From Chara braunii (lineage: Eukaryota > Streptophyta > Charophyceae > Charales > Characeae), in assembly GCA_003427395.1 (NCBI GenBank), contig BFEA01000010.1, forward strand, positions 201,873 to 223,371: 21,499 nucleotides of DNA, written 5' to 3'. The position numbers were made by a program, and so were the translations under genes. The notes under the pieces were generated by a model that worked only from the letters and a program-made list of their open reading frames with translations, was not told the DNA's origin and did no database searches. Positions 9,219-17,133 of this stretch are shown here, in pieces (position 1 is the stretch's first letter; every line of letters begins with the position of its first letter).

Positions 9219-9230
9219 CGTCCTACCTCG
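8368..9230 (-). pseudogene. Integrase core to GPY/F region, fragment B
   Basis: The upstream part (to about 9010) reads GESVSIDFTNMGKKSRN and VIVDRFSKILNLIPLP, giving the first catalytic aspartate. The frame then hits a stop because about 65 bases carrying the second aspartate (SDRDTRF in A) are deleted at the G run near 9008. From 8991 the frame resumes at MKLKMTFGRHPEANGLAEEI with the catalytic glutamate. 8583-8391 encodes the C-terminal GPY/F-like module (LVPQYYGPWKVL, TYPVFHASKLF). Its last residues SVSYTHL are the translated adapter, not protein. With two of the three catalytic acids left, it is inactive. Confidence 0.82.
8372..8390 (+). other. Tn5 mosaic end (Nextera-type sequencing adapter) in the assembly
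   Basis: The 19 bases AGATGTGTATAAGAGACAG are identical to the Tn5 transposase mosaic end used in tagmentation libraries. At the matching place, element A (about 2650-2670) has unrelated bases, and homology resumes on both sides. The flanking frames give the peptides MCIRDR and VSYTHL, well known as adapter artefacts in protein databases. It should be treated as contamination replacing a few genomic bases, and the join as unproven. Confidence 0.95.
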
Positions 9231-9595
9231 AGAGATCAACGCCTTGGGCGGGGATTCGCGCACGGGTCCGATTTGGGCGTTAATCGCGTGTACCCCGTGT
9301 ATGCTACAACGAACGATTAACTCCCTCGGTTGGGCCAGTGTTGTGATTGCATACAAAAACCTTCGAATATGGTTCGGTAGCTCGACGGCGATACACCCAC
9401 CTAAGGGATGGTGACAGTGCCCACGGGTGGAGGTAAGTTGTACCTCGTGTGACCCTATTCTGTCGTAGGGGTTCGCGAGAGGTATGGATGGCGCACTCGG
9501 CCGGAGCGGCAACGCTTTGTGACGAAGTCCTGCAAAATTCTGTGTGACATGGCCGGAAAGGTCCCTTCTGCCAGACCGATACGCTCGATACTGCA
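9219..9595. other. Unrecognised 377-base segment
   Basis: This piece is more GC-rich than its surroundings. It begins exactly where homology of fragment B to element A ends. A minus-strand frame stays open through it into fragment B, but its composition does not look like a known domain. I see no repeat partner elsewhere in the window. It ends at a T run (9602-9610), where a different Gag-like fragment starts. Confidence 0.4.
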
Positions 9596-9783
9596 TGTGA
9601 TTTTTTTTTGGCCGCTGCTTCTTCCATAAAGGTCAATTTCTTGGCCTCTTTCTCCAGGGCCTTCTTCTCCTCTTCTCTCTTTGGACCCTTGAGAATTTCC
9701 GCAGCCTTCTCTTCTTGTTCTTTTTTATAAAGGCGAGTTTGGACTTCGGACTTGGTAGTCACGGTGCAACAAACGGTCCTCAT
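9596..9783 (-). pseudogene. Lys/Glu-rich coiled-coil fragment, probably Gag of another retroelement
   Basis: About 60 codons read SEVQTRLYKKEQEEKAAEIL, then KREEEKKALEKEAKKL and FMEEAAAKKK, with strong charge and helix propensity and no cysteine or catalytic motif. It ends in an A run on the coding strand, after which the frame continues into unrelated sequence. This resembles the K/E-rich Gag-like proteins I associate with charophyte retroelements, but that is memory without a search. It is unlike the Gag of elements A and C. Orientation fits the LTR-like region further right (about 10988-12000), so it may be the Gag start of that element. Confidence 0.45.
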
Positions 9784-9977
9784 GAATCCTAATGGAAAGA
9801 GGAAACGGAGGAAGGGCCCTAGAGGGAGAGGCCCATGATGAAGGCAAACCTAGGGTAGTCAGATAGGGCATAATCATGGACGGATCCACTCCTAAATCCG
9901 TAGACTTACACCGAGATTCTAATTCTCTAAGGACTACAAAGGTCTCCCGTCCGCTTCAACCAGGTTACCACGACCTT
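9784..9977. other. No gene seen
   Basis: No long frame or repeat is seen. If the Gag-like fragment at 9783-9596 belongs to the LTR-like DNA at 10988, this would be part of its untranslated leader. Confidence 0.35.
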
Positions 9978-10145
9978 CGGATGCTTTCGCAAACATAGCG
10001 AACAATCTATTAACAGACGTTGGATGCTTCCGCAACCACAGTCACCAATCTTTCCACAACCGGTAGATGCTTTCGCAACCACAATCACCAATTTTTTCAC
10101 AACCGTTGGATGCGGTCGCAACCACATTTTCCAATCCCACCTGGC
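9978..10145. repeat. 43-base tandem repeat, about four units
   Basis: The word ggatgc or agatgc followed by tttcgca/ttccgca recurs at 9979, 10022, 10065 and 10108, exactly 43 bases apart. Units share cgcaaccacaatcaccaat and ttccacaaccg-like blocks; the first unit is the most diverged. The period is not a multiple of three and no frame is favoured, so this looks like a minisatellite in non-coding or leader DNA. Confidence 0.85.
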
Positions 10146-10971
10146 TTCGACTTCAGATTGACCCTCTGTCAACGACACAAATGTAGCCTAAGCTACTGCT
10201 AGTCTGTTACTACAGGACTATTGGCTGATCAGGAGGCATTTTAAGGAGGTCCCCCACAACTCAAGAATTCTTTAGTGTTGCAGTCAGAACGACGATGACA
10301 ACTAAAGTCCTTTCAAGAGTTAAACTAACTGGACACCCACTGCAACTTGGAGTTCGGGTTAATGTACCACCTGGAGCAACGTGCCGCGCTATACTTGTCC
10401 TTGGCGTGTTTTCCCATGTCGTCTAGCGCCAGATACACCTCAACCCTAGCAAGTCCCGTGCAGAGCCCCTATCAGACCACATGCATGGAATCTATCGACG
10501 TGGACGTAAGTGATTCGATGTTTTCTCAGCAAGTACCAAGGTGAGTGTGCAACATCCAAACGGCATGGGGGACAAGGGCTAGGGCTTGAAGGGTTATACC
10601 GCTCATCGCTCCACACTCCAGCTTGGTCAACTGGCACCGGTCGAAGTCGGACAACCCTTGGTCAACGTCGGTCAACACTCGGTCAGCCTCGATCAACATC
10701 GATGAACCCCTGGGTAATGCCATTCAACTCTGGTCAAACCTCGTCGGTCAGTGCTCGCCTGTCAACGCTTGCCTATGGCGGCGTTCTCCTCCCTTCTTCA
10801 ACTTCGTGAACTTTGCCCTTCTTTTTCCTCGTCCTTAATTTGGCTATGGCCGACCCTCCTCAACTTGGTCACCTCTCTCTTTCTCTTCTTCTTCCTCTCT
10901 CTCTCTTGTTCAACGTGCTGCAACCTTTTTCCTCTTTGCGACGGTCGGTGCGATGGTGCAGACAACGGGAA
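10146..10971. other. Unrecognised stretch with degenerate GGTCAAC repeats
   Basis: No coding region is supported. Between about 10620 and 10745 the words ggtcaac, cggtcaa and cgatcaac recur every 10 to 20 bases, with irregular spacing. CT-rich DNA follows at about 10880-10915. A role as the long 5' leader of a minus-strand LTR element is possible, because a primer-binding-like site adjoins at 10972. Confidence 0.4.
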
Positions 10972-10986
10972 CCTGCTATGATAACA
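10972..10986 (-). other. Possible primer-binding site of a third LTR element
   Basis: The minus strand reads TGTTATCATAGCAGG. Compared with an initiator-Met-type site as I recall it (TGGTATCAGAGCAGG), two of 15 bases differ. One base further begins DNA that could be an LTR end (minus ...GATTACA, plus TGTAATC). The match could be chance. Confidence 0.35.
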
Positions 10987-11480
10987 GTGTAATCAAACTT
11001 GTCTCAATTTCACTGGTAACATGAATACACGTAAGTGCCGGTGGCAACACAACTTCGTCAACAGAGAATCATCGACAAACTTGCGATGGCGCATTGCGCC
11101 CACACAAGAAACTCATAAATATGGCCGAAGGTCTGGGAGTGAACGCTTCACACCTAGCGGCTATGGCTGGTGCACGCTAGTCTGAATTAAAATTGTAACC
11201 ACCATCAGACACACTCCCAGTCACACACTAGGATCTACCTTGAATGTCCACGCATCCACCCACACACACACGCACACTGGACGCTAGCTGTTGACGTTAG
11301 CACTTGCCAGCTATGGCTGCCGTCGTCTTCCTACTCTAGGTGCTGGCGGCTATGGCTTCCGTTGTCCTCCTCTACCCTCTTCGTCTTCGGGCACCTGCAG
11401 ACCTTAGAATGCAGAAGTCGGACAAGCAGCGCCTTGGCATGGCTCACAGGTGAATGAATGAATTGCTTGGCGCTGCCTCT

Positions 11481-11489
11481 TTATTTATA
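11481..11489 (-). promoter_or_regulatory. TATA-box candidate
   Basis: The minus strand reads TATAAATAA followed by a GC-rich stretch (AGAGGCAGCGCC). It lies about 490 bases before the proposed LTR end, a reasonable distance for an R-U5 region. Confidence 0.3.
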
Positions 11490-11972
11490 CTGTTTCGTTG
11501 ACGGTATGGCCTGCCTTTGGTCCCAAGCCCAAGGACTGTGCAACCCCATCTGGTACTTGTTGACTAGACAAGGTGGATTGAGACTTAAATTGGGACTGGA
11601 CTTTACCTTGCCGACTCAGCCACGGATGACTGACCCCTACGACCTCAAAAGGTGAAGTCGACGAGTCTAGAACCTCCTAGGCTATGACTGACTGACCCCT
11701 ACAACTCCGAAGAGCCACGCAATAATTTCTAGATTGCCCCTTCGCTACAGGTCGTCGGCTCAAGTCCGCACGACCCAAAGCACATACGGGAAACATTTGT
11801 ACATGAGATGAGGGGCAGGTTGCGGGTTCAAACACACACATGGTCAACAAGTAATTGTACAGGGGGTTGGGTATAAGTCTAGGGATCAAGCCCTTCGATC
11901 TGCATCGTCACGTGAACTAGGTGAAACCGTTTCATCGTGCTCTTTGAGTTTTGGGGATTTTTGGTTCTCTGG

Positions 11973-11982
11973 CTATTTATAG
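11973..11982 (-). promoter_or_regulatory. TATA-box candidate
   Basis: The minus strand reads CTATAAATAG, close to the plant TATA-box consensus. The sequence is near-palindromic, so strand is uncertain. The minus strand is preferred because of the neighbouring retroelement signals. Confidence 0.35.
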
Positions 11983-12000
11983 ATGATGATTCCAGTTGGC

Positions 12001-12275
12001 CTAGGCTAAACTGGTGAACTAGCAGGGGAAAGTGGTGTTGACACGATCAATTAAACCACTATTTCCCTTGGCTACGATTGTGGTTATTTACAACACACCG
12101 GCTCTTGTAGTTGGTCAATGGGATTGATATTGTGAGTATCGCAGGTTTGCACCAATGCCTTGGGACAAGTGTGCTTGGATGAATGCTTGATTGTGAATTC
12201 ACCTTGGGGCGGTCAGTTTGATGATGGCGTCTCAAGGCCATCGCCCAACTAAAAAATACGAAAAACGTTGCGCAT
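12001..12275. other. No gene seen
   Basis: No frame with convincing composition and no repeat is seen. It may hold the unlocated right end of the LTR-like region or the 5' flank of the RING-like frame. Confidence 0.35.
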
Positions 12276-12905
12276 GTGCTGCTTTCCGCACTTCTCTCTC
12301 TCTCGCTCTCTGCCCCTCTCTCTCTCTATAGATATACTTCCGTCCCCGCCTCTGCACTTGTCTCTGTGCCTGCCCCCACACTCGTCTCCATGCCCGTTTC
12401 TGTGTCTGTCTCCGTGCCTACCTCCATGTCTGTCAACGTGCCTGCTTTAGTCTTCATTCCCCCACATGGTGCACGAACACTTTGTGACGTCCTTCTTTGT
12501 GAGATCACTTACACAGTTACACTTGGTTGTGGAAAGCATCAACTTTGTCGACATCACTACAACCACATAATTTTCCGGGCTTGCTGTCGGCGGGGATGCC
12601 ACCTGTATCCGGATTGTGAACGTCCCCTACATCCAGATGCAGTATGTCCCATCTGTGCCTGCGGGCGCTAAAGTGAATGTGCAATTAACTGTGATGGTGA
12701 ACGCCCCACAATCGTCATGGCCTGCGATCGACATGCCCTCTGTCGTGCATGTTTCAGAGGCATGGTTAATGCTAGCCGCCCTGGCTCCTGTTGTGACGAA
12801 GTTGCTGACCTGAATGGTTTTCGTCCTGTAGATCAGCGGGAGGGCTGCTACCATTGCCCGCATCCTTATGACAGTTGTCCTATCTGTCGTGAGGGTCTTA
12901 CTTAG
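12276..12905 (+). pseudogene. Tandem RING-finger-like protein, one in-frame stop
   Basis: One frame runs from 12276 to the TAG at 12903-12905 and is broken only by TAA at 12669-12671. The N-terminus is a low-complexity Val/Pro/Ser segment (VSVPAPTLVSMPVSVSVSV). Unit 1 shows CDVLLC, CGKHQLCRHH and CPIC, with His where the last Cys of the CxxHxxCxxC block is expected. Unit 2, after the stop, shows CAINC, CDRHALCRAC and CPIC, an almost regular C3HC4 RING pattern, plus an extra CYHC pair. RING domains bind two zinc ions and usually recruit E2 enzymes for ubiquitin transfer. The start is uncertain; introns may exist. It may be a broken copy or two exons of a real gene. This is the only host-like coding region seen. 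Confidence 0.55.
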
Positions 12906-12921
12906 ACGTACCTTGCACCCT

Positions 12922-12922
12922 N
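12922..12922. other. Ambiguous base (N)
   Basis: A single undetermined base lies 17 bases after the stop of the RING-like frame. It shows that the assembly is uncertain here. Confidence 0.99.
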
Positions 12923-12930
12923 ACAAAAAT

Positions 12931-13205
12931 GTGCAGGTGCGCTGAAAAGAGTGTACAAGAATGTGCAAACGTGGGGAACCCTTCACTAAAACTGCAAAAC
13001 TGTGAAGAATGCAGTAAAAGAAGAACATAAGTTTGTGTCATCTTACTTTGTTTGTACCCAGCACCTTAACACCCTCAAAAGAAAAGTCCAAAGGGTAAAA
13101 ATGATGATGAGAAATGAAGAAGGAAGTGCAGGTGCGCTGAAAAGCGAACGTGGTAGAGTCTTCACCAAAACTGCAAAACTGTGAGAAAAAAAAGAATGCA
13201 GTGAA
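12931..13205 (+). repeat. Direct repeat pair, offset 195 bases
   Basis: The block gtgcaggtgcgctgaaaag starts at 12931 and at 13126. Each is followed by an ...aacgtggNNgag/acc...ttcac(t/c)aaaactgcaaaactgtga block and aagaatgcagt. The two copies differ by short indels. They lie between the RING-like frame and a possible terminal exon, and could be decayed exon or UTR duplications. Confidence 0.75.
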
Positions 13206-13314
13206 ATAAAGATGTTAGGGTCACTTTTTTTGTTTATTCTCCCTTTGCCTATCGATTTTCCTTTTTTGCTCGTCTCTTCCTTGCCTCTTCCTTCACTTTG
13301 CCTCTTTTCCATAG

Positions 13315-13436
13315 CGTGCAAGTGGGCTGTTATGGCATACGGGGATGGGGGCAGCTCGCGCTCAACTTCATCAACGTGGCGAGCGTTGTACGTTAGAGGC
13401 ATAGTAGAGGAGGCGTTAAGAAGACTGAGAAACTGA
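13315..13436 (+). CDS. Possible terminal exon, low support
   Basis: A long pyrimidine tract (13240-13312) ends in AG at 13313-13314, a fair 3' splice-acceptor arrangement. The following open frame reads KWAVMAYGDGGSSRSTSSTW, then RGIVEEALRRLRN and a stop at 13434-13436. The DNA after it becomes AT-rich, as 3' untranslated regions often are. No donor was identified with confidence, and no homology is recognised. It could equally be chance open DNA. Confidence 0.2.
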
Positions 13437-13518
13437 ATGATTTCAACGTGTCTTTATTTTTTATTTTTATCTTTTGATTCAGTGTAAATTTTTTTTGTCA
13501 AACACTGAAAGAAATAAT

Positions 13519-13672
13519 AACATTGTGAAACAAACAATAAGAGGACATGGTTTGGTTTTGTGTCATTCTGGTTTGTCTGTCTGTCCTTTCATTTATCTTT
13601 TCTTCGCTCGCCTTATTTCTTGTTCTACTCTACGTGCTTACGCTCTTAGTCAATAGTTCTGTGACAATATAG
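13519..13672 (+). repeat. Paralogous flank, copy 2
   Basis: This segment is homologous to 1-140, including the shared gtgtcattctggtttgtctg and cgctcttagtcaatagttct blocks. Copy 1 continues into AT-rich DNA after gtgacaatatatata, whereas copy 2 runs into a GATA microsatellite and the LTR of element C. Confidence 0.75.
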
Positions 13673-13707
13673 ATAGATAGATAGATAGACAGATAGATAG
13701 ATAGATA
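13669..13707. repeat. GATA microsatellite at the element C border
   Basis: About nine GATA units with one GACA interruption abut the first base of the left LTR of element C. The tract hides any target-site duplication on this side. Confidence 0.95.
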
Positions 13708-15073
13708 TGTTACGATCCTGGTCATTCCCAAAGTGAAAATTCACAATGAAAGTCAATGCCACCCAATTGCGAAAGAAATGAAAGCACTTGCAAAGAGATA
13801 GAGACCAGAGAAGAGAGAAAGAAGAAGAAGAAGAAGAAGAAGAAGACCTGCAAGACCAATGACAAATCCCCCCTCTCTCTCCACCTTCCTCCTCCTTCTT
13901 AACTTCGCCAATCTTATTCTTCGTCCCAATAATAATAATAACAATGAGTGGATGAACCAGAATCAATATTCGAAGTTCCCTCTTACTGCTGACACAACAA
14001 CAGCAACAACAGGTCCACCATAGCTATGGCTTCCCCCTTCTTCCGCTTCTCACAAGCCTAGGCTATGGCGGACAATTGAGGGCTCTGCCCTTCTCTGTGC
14101 AAAGGACAACACAAAGCAGCTATGGCACTGCACTCCTGTCCAAAGGACAACCCAAAGCAGCTATGTCGCTGCTGACTAAGCCACCATGCTTGACTCTGCC
14201 TCGAGCTTCCTTGGTGCGGCACCACCCCAACTGGGGTGTTCCATATGCAGCGCCCAACAAGGTGCTGAAGATGGTGTCCACCATAGCCAGGTAGTTACCT
14301 CGCCACTCTCCTCCTTCGCCCCCTTCTTCCTCCTCCTTAGGCTGGGCTGCTCGCCATAGCTAGGTTGAGCGCCTAGCTGCCCTTCACCTCCCGGCAGCGC
14401 TGTACAAGTCCAGGGCTTGGCTCAGCAACAAGTCGCCAATCCTTGCATACCGCAAATGAGGAGGAGCTATTTGCTCCTCCAGAAGATATAGCGGCCTACT
14501 GGCCTCTTGGGCGGTGACTTCCTAGGCCGAGCGGCCTCCCAACAACCGGTACCTCGTCCCTTTTGGAGGAAAACATCATTGCAGGCTTTGCTATCGTGCG
14601 GACAGGCCCTAGACCCGGGCTACTTGGACTGGTACCGGCCTACCTCTAACCTACCGCTACTGGGCCTCTAAAAATGCCAATTTTTTGTCTTCTTCTGCTT
14701 GGCCTTCAGTACCCGACACTTCTACCACTACTTGAGTGGTACCGGCCTACCTGCTACTTGAGTGTTTTTCCCGCTGCTCTAAGTGTCGTGGGCCTACCCC
14801 CGCTACTTGAGTGTTTTTCTGCTGCAACCCTCAAAGTCACGACCACAGGTAAGTATTGGCCATGCGGGGCCCTTGAACCAATAAGTACCCTTGTGGGTCG
14901 CACACACACTCAACTGACAAGCACTCAGACAGGCACAACTCAGCAGGCACTCACACACACCCAGATTGGAAACCACAGCAGAACGCGGGAATCTCAGCAA
15001 GGCATTCATTCTAGCGGCAAATCACAGAAATCAAGAGCAGTGTTCTCAATTTGTGTTTTGGCGGCTCATTACA
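13708..15073 (-). repeat. 3' LTR of element C
   Basis: It runs from TGTTACGATCCTGG to GCTCATTACA on the plus strand, about 1366 bases, and is clearly homologous to 19988-21318 with scattered substitutions and indels. It holds a GAA run (13818-13845), repeated GCTATGG words, a candidate minus-strand TATA word CTATATC (14491-14485) and beside it a 7-base-pair hairpin (14461-14467 with 14473-14479). A plus-strand CAGGTAAGT lies at 14846-14854. Confidence 0.92.
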
Positions 15074-15088
15074 CTACCCCCCTCTCAA
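15074..15088 (-). other. Polypurine tract of element C
   Basis: The minus strand reads TTGAGAGGGGGGTAG directly before the LTR start TGTAATGA. It is the plus-strand DNA priming site, equivalent to that of element A. Confidence 0.82.
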
Positions 15089-15114
15089 GAGCGATGTCCC
15101 TTCGAGCGAGTAAC

Positions 15115-16050
15115 TCATTCAGAGTCGGCACAAAATGCATCGTAGGCGTAGATCAGAAAGAGAGATTTAGTAAGACCGTGAGGAGCGAGTTTTGCAGGAA
15201 ACTTGGCACTCTGTCCATCAGCGATCTGTCGTTCATAAGCCTTGACAACACGTGGAGCATTCTTGAGCAACTCTTTTCTGTCGATCGAGAAAAACTCGTT
15301 CAATGGTTGATAGAGGAAGTGAACCTTGTACTGTCTGTTCCTCCCTCTCCCTTCATGGGAAACAATTATGTCTATCTCATGGCCGCCGTCGATAGGACGA
15401 GGTATCGTAGGATCTTGGAAGGGAGAGTCTCGTCATCGATGTGTGGAAACAATTTGGACGTGTGAAAGACCGGATATGTGCGCAGATGAGGAGGCACGTC
15501 AATCACATAGAAAGGACCAAAATCATCCCCAATCACTTTTAGAACCTGCCTAGGGCCATAGTACAATGGAAGAAGCTTTCGTGATACGCCCTCTTCGTCA
15601 GAATACTCGGACATTTTGACCCTGACATAACTTCCTACTTCGAAGTTCCCTTCTTTGCGCGATTTTTTAGCATGTTTGATCATGGCATGCTGACGCTTGT
15701 TCACTGCTGCGATAGCAGCTTTGAATAGGCGTGCATACTTGGCATTGTAGCTAGGCATGCCAGGCGTCAGACGAGGGGACCGTTCGGGGAACAAATGGGA
15801 GAGGATTACGTAATTACCAACCATATTGCAATTGATTCGGTGTCACGCTAGTTGCAGAGTGAATGGAGTTGTTGTACAACCCCTTCACTTTGTGTGACTC
15901 CTTGCCCCACGTGTTCTGATCTGGAACAATTAATGTGCGCAATAATTGAATGACAGTCTGGTTGATTTCCTTAGCCAATCCATTGGCGTGGGGGTGTCGA
16001 CCAGAACTCTTGTTGAGTTTGATTTCCTCGGCCAATCCATGGCCATCATC
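15115..16050 (-). pseudogene. Integrase C-terminal half and chromodomain, element C
   Basis: From 16050 the frame reads GRHPHANGLAKEINQTVIQL, with the catalytic glutamate only. It passes a frame change at about 15820 into FPERSPRLTPGMPSYNAKYA and the GPY/F-like module (LLPLYYGPRQVL, TYPVFHTSKLF), and after another shift near 15400 into the chromodomain (IDGGHEIDIIVSH, QYKVHFLYQPLNEFF, RVVKAYERQI). The HHCC zinc domain and the first two catalytic aspartates are absent through the deletion that joins it to RNase H. The chromodomain frame itself is open and complete, unlike in element A. Confidence 0.85.
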
Positions 16051-17071
16051 TTGTTGCAGCACTGCACCAATCCGATACTGGCTGGCGTCTGTAGTGACTA
16101 CGAACGTGAGGTTGGGATCCGCAATGCTTGGAACTCAGTCTTTTTCAAGGCTTGGAACGCAGTCTCGCATTTCTCACACCACGCATAGGCAACATTTTTG
16201 CTTGTTAGTCTCGAGAGTGGGTGAGCAATGACGAAAAAAATGGGTACAAACTTCCGGTAATACGAAGCCAAACCGAGGAAAGAACGCAATTCGCGCACGT
16301 TCGCCGGTTGAGGCCACTTTCATATGACCTCAACCTTGGTTGCCTTCGGCTCAAGGCCGTTTGCAGACAACCGGTGCCCAAGATAGATGACGCTGTCCCT
16401 TCCAAACTCAGATTTCTCTAAGTAGAGGTGCAACTGTGCCTCCTTGAGGACCTGCAAAACCTCAAGGTGCTTGACGTGCTCTTCCATGGACTTGCTGAAA
16501 ATCAGGAGGTCATCGAGGTAAACAACAACAAACCTGTTAAGCTGATGGCGGAGGACCTTGTCCATGAGGCACTTAAACGTGGTTGGTGCATTGGTAAGAC
16601 CGAAGGGCATAACGATGAATTCGTACAGGCCATCACGTGTTTTGAATGCAGTTTTGTGCAGGTCGCTCGGATCAACTTCAATTTGGTGGTAGCCAAATTT
16701 GAGGTCGATCTTGGAGAAGACTTTGCACCCACCTGCCGCATCTACCAAATCATCTATGCGAGGAAAAGGATAAACATTCATTTTGGTGATCCGATTTAGG
16801 CTACGCAATAGTCAATACACATCCGAAGTTTGCGTCCTTTCTTCGACACAAACAAGACAGGTGCACTGGACTTAGACTCACTAGGCCTAATCCATCCACG
16901 ATCAATCATATCGTCAATTTGTCTCCTCAATTCCTCCAACTCGCCTTGTCCCATACGGTAGACGCAACCCTTTGGAGGATTACCCCCTTCTATTATCTCG
17001 ATCTTGTGTTTGACCGGCCGCTCGGGAACTCCATGAGGTTCAGCCAGAACTTTAGGAAATCGATCTAATAG
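16051..17071 (-). pseudogene. Reverse transcriptase with RNase H stub, element C
   Basis: The N-terminal part (17071-16810) reads KVLAEPHGVPERP, KGCVYRMGQGELEEL and APVLFVSKKG up to RMCIDY, where a two-base insertion near 16805 shifts the frame. 16808-16320 holds PFPRIDDLVD, FSKIDLKFGYHQI, MPFGLTNAP and an intact catalytic VVYLDDLLIFS. An in-frame TGA at 16320-16322 stands where element A has an arginine codon; coding continues after it with FLGLASYYRKFVP. After one more shift, RNase H starts (TFVVTTDASQ, VLQQDDGHG) and ends at the deletion at about 16043. The active-site aspartates of RT are kept, but frame damage rules out a working product. Confidence 0.88.
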
Positions 17072-17133
17072 ACAACGAATGTTTGTTGGACTTCCGGTGG
17101 AGGATCATCCTCATCAGGAGAGAGAAAATCAGA

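Larger units (their letters stand above)
10988..12000 (-). repeat. LTR-like region of a possible third element
   Basis: The left border TGTAATC would be the CA terminus on the minus strand. The right border could not be found, so the end given is only the extent of the promoter signals. Two minus-strand TATA words are present: TATAAATAA at 11489-11481 and CTATAAATAG at 11982-11973. The GCTATGG word common in the LTRs of A and C also occurs here (11160, 11310, 11349). No coding region longer than shadows is seen. A second copy elsewhere would be needed to call this an LTR. Confidence 0.35.

Noticed and set aside
11824-11832. ggttcaaac, resembling a tRNA B box
   Set aside because: No matching A box, no cloverleaf and no acceptor stem can be drawn around it.
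13703-13707. Target-site duplication of element C
   Set aside because: The left flank (agata) and right flank (tatat) do not match, and both sit in microsatellites, so a duplication cannot be claimed or excluded.
13669-13707. CRISPR-like short repeats
   Set aside because: It is a plain GATA microsatellite without spacers, and the window is eukaryotic.
14674-15465. 263-codon plus-strand reading frame
   Set aside because: It overlaps the 3' LTR and the antisense of the chromodomain of element C, and has no domain of its own.
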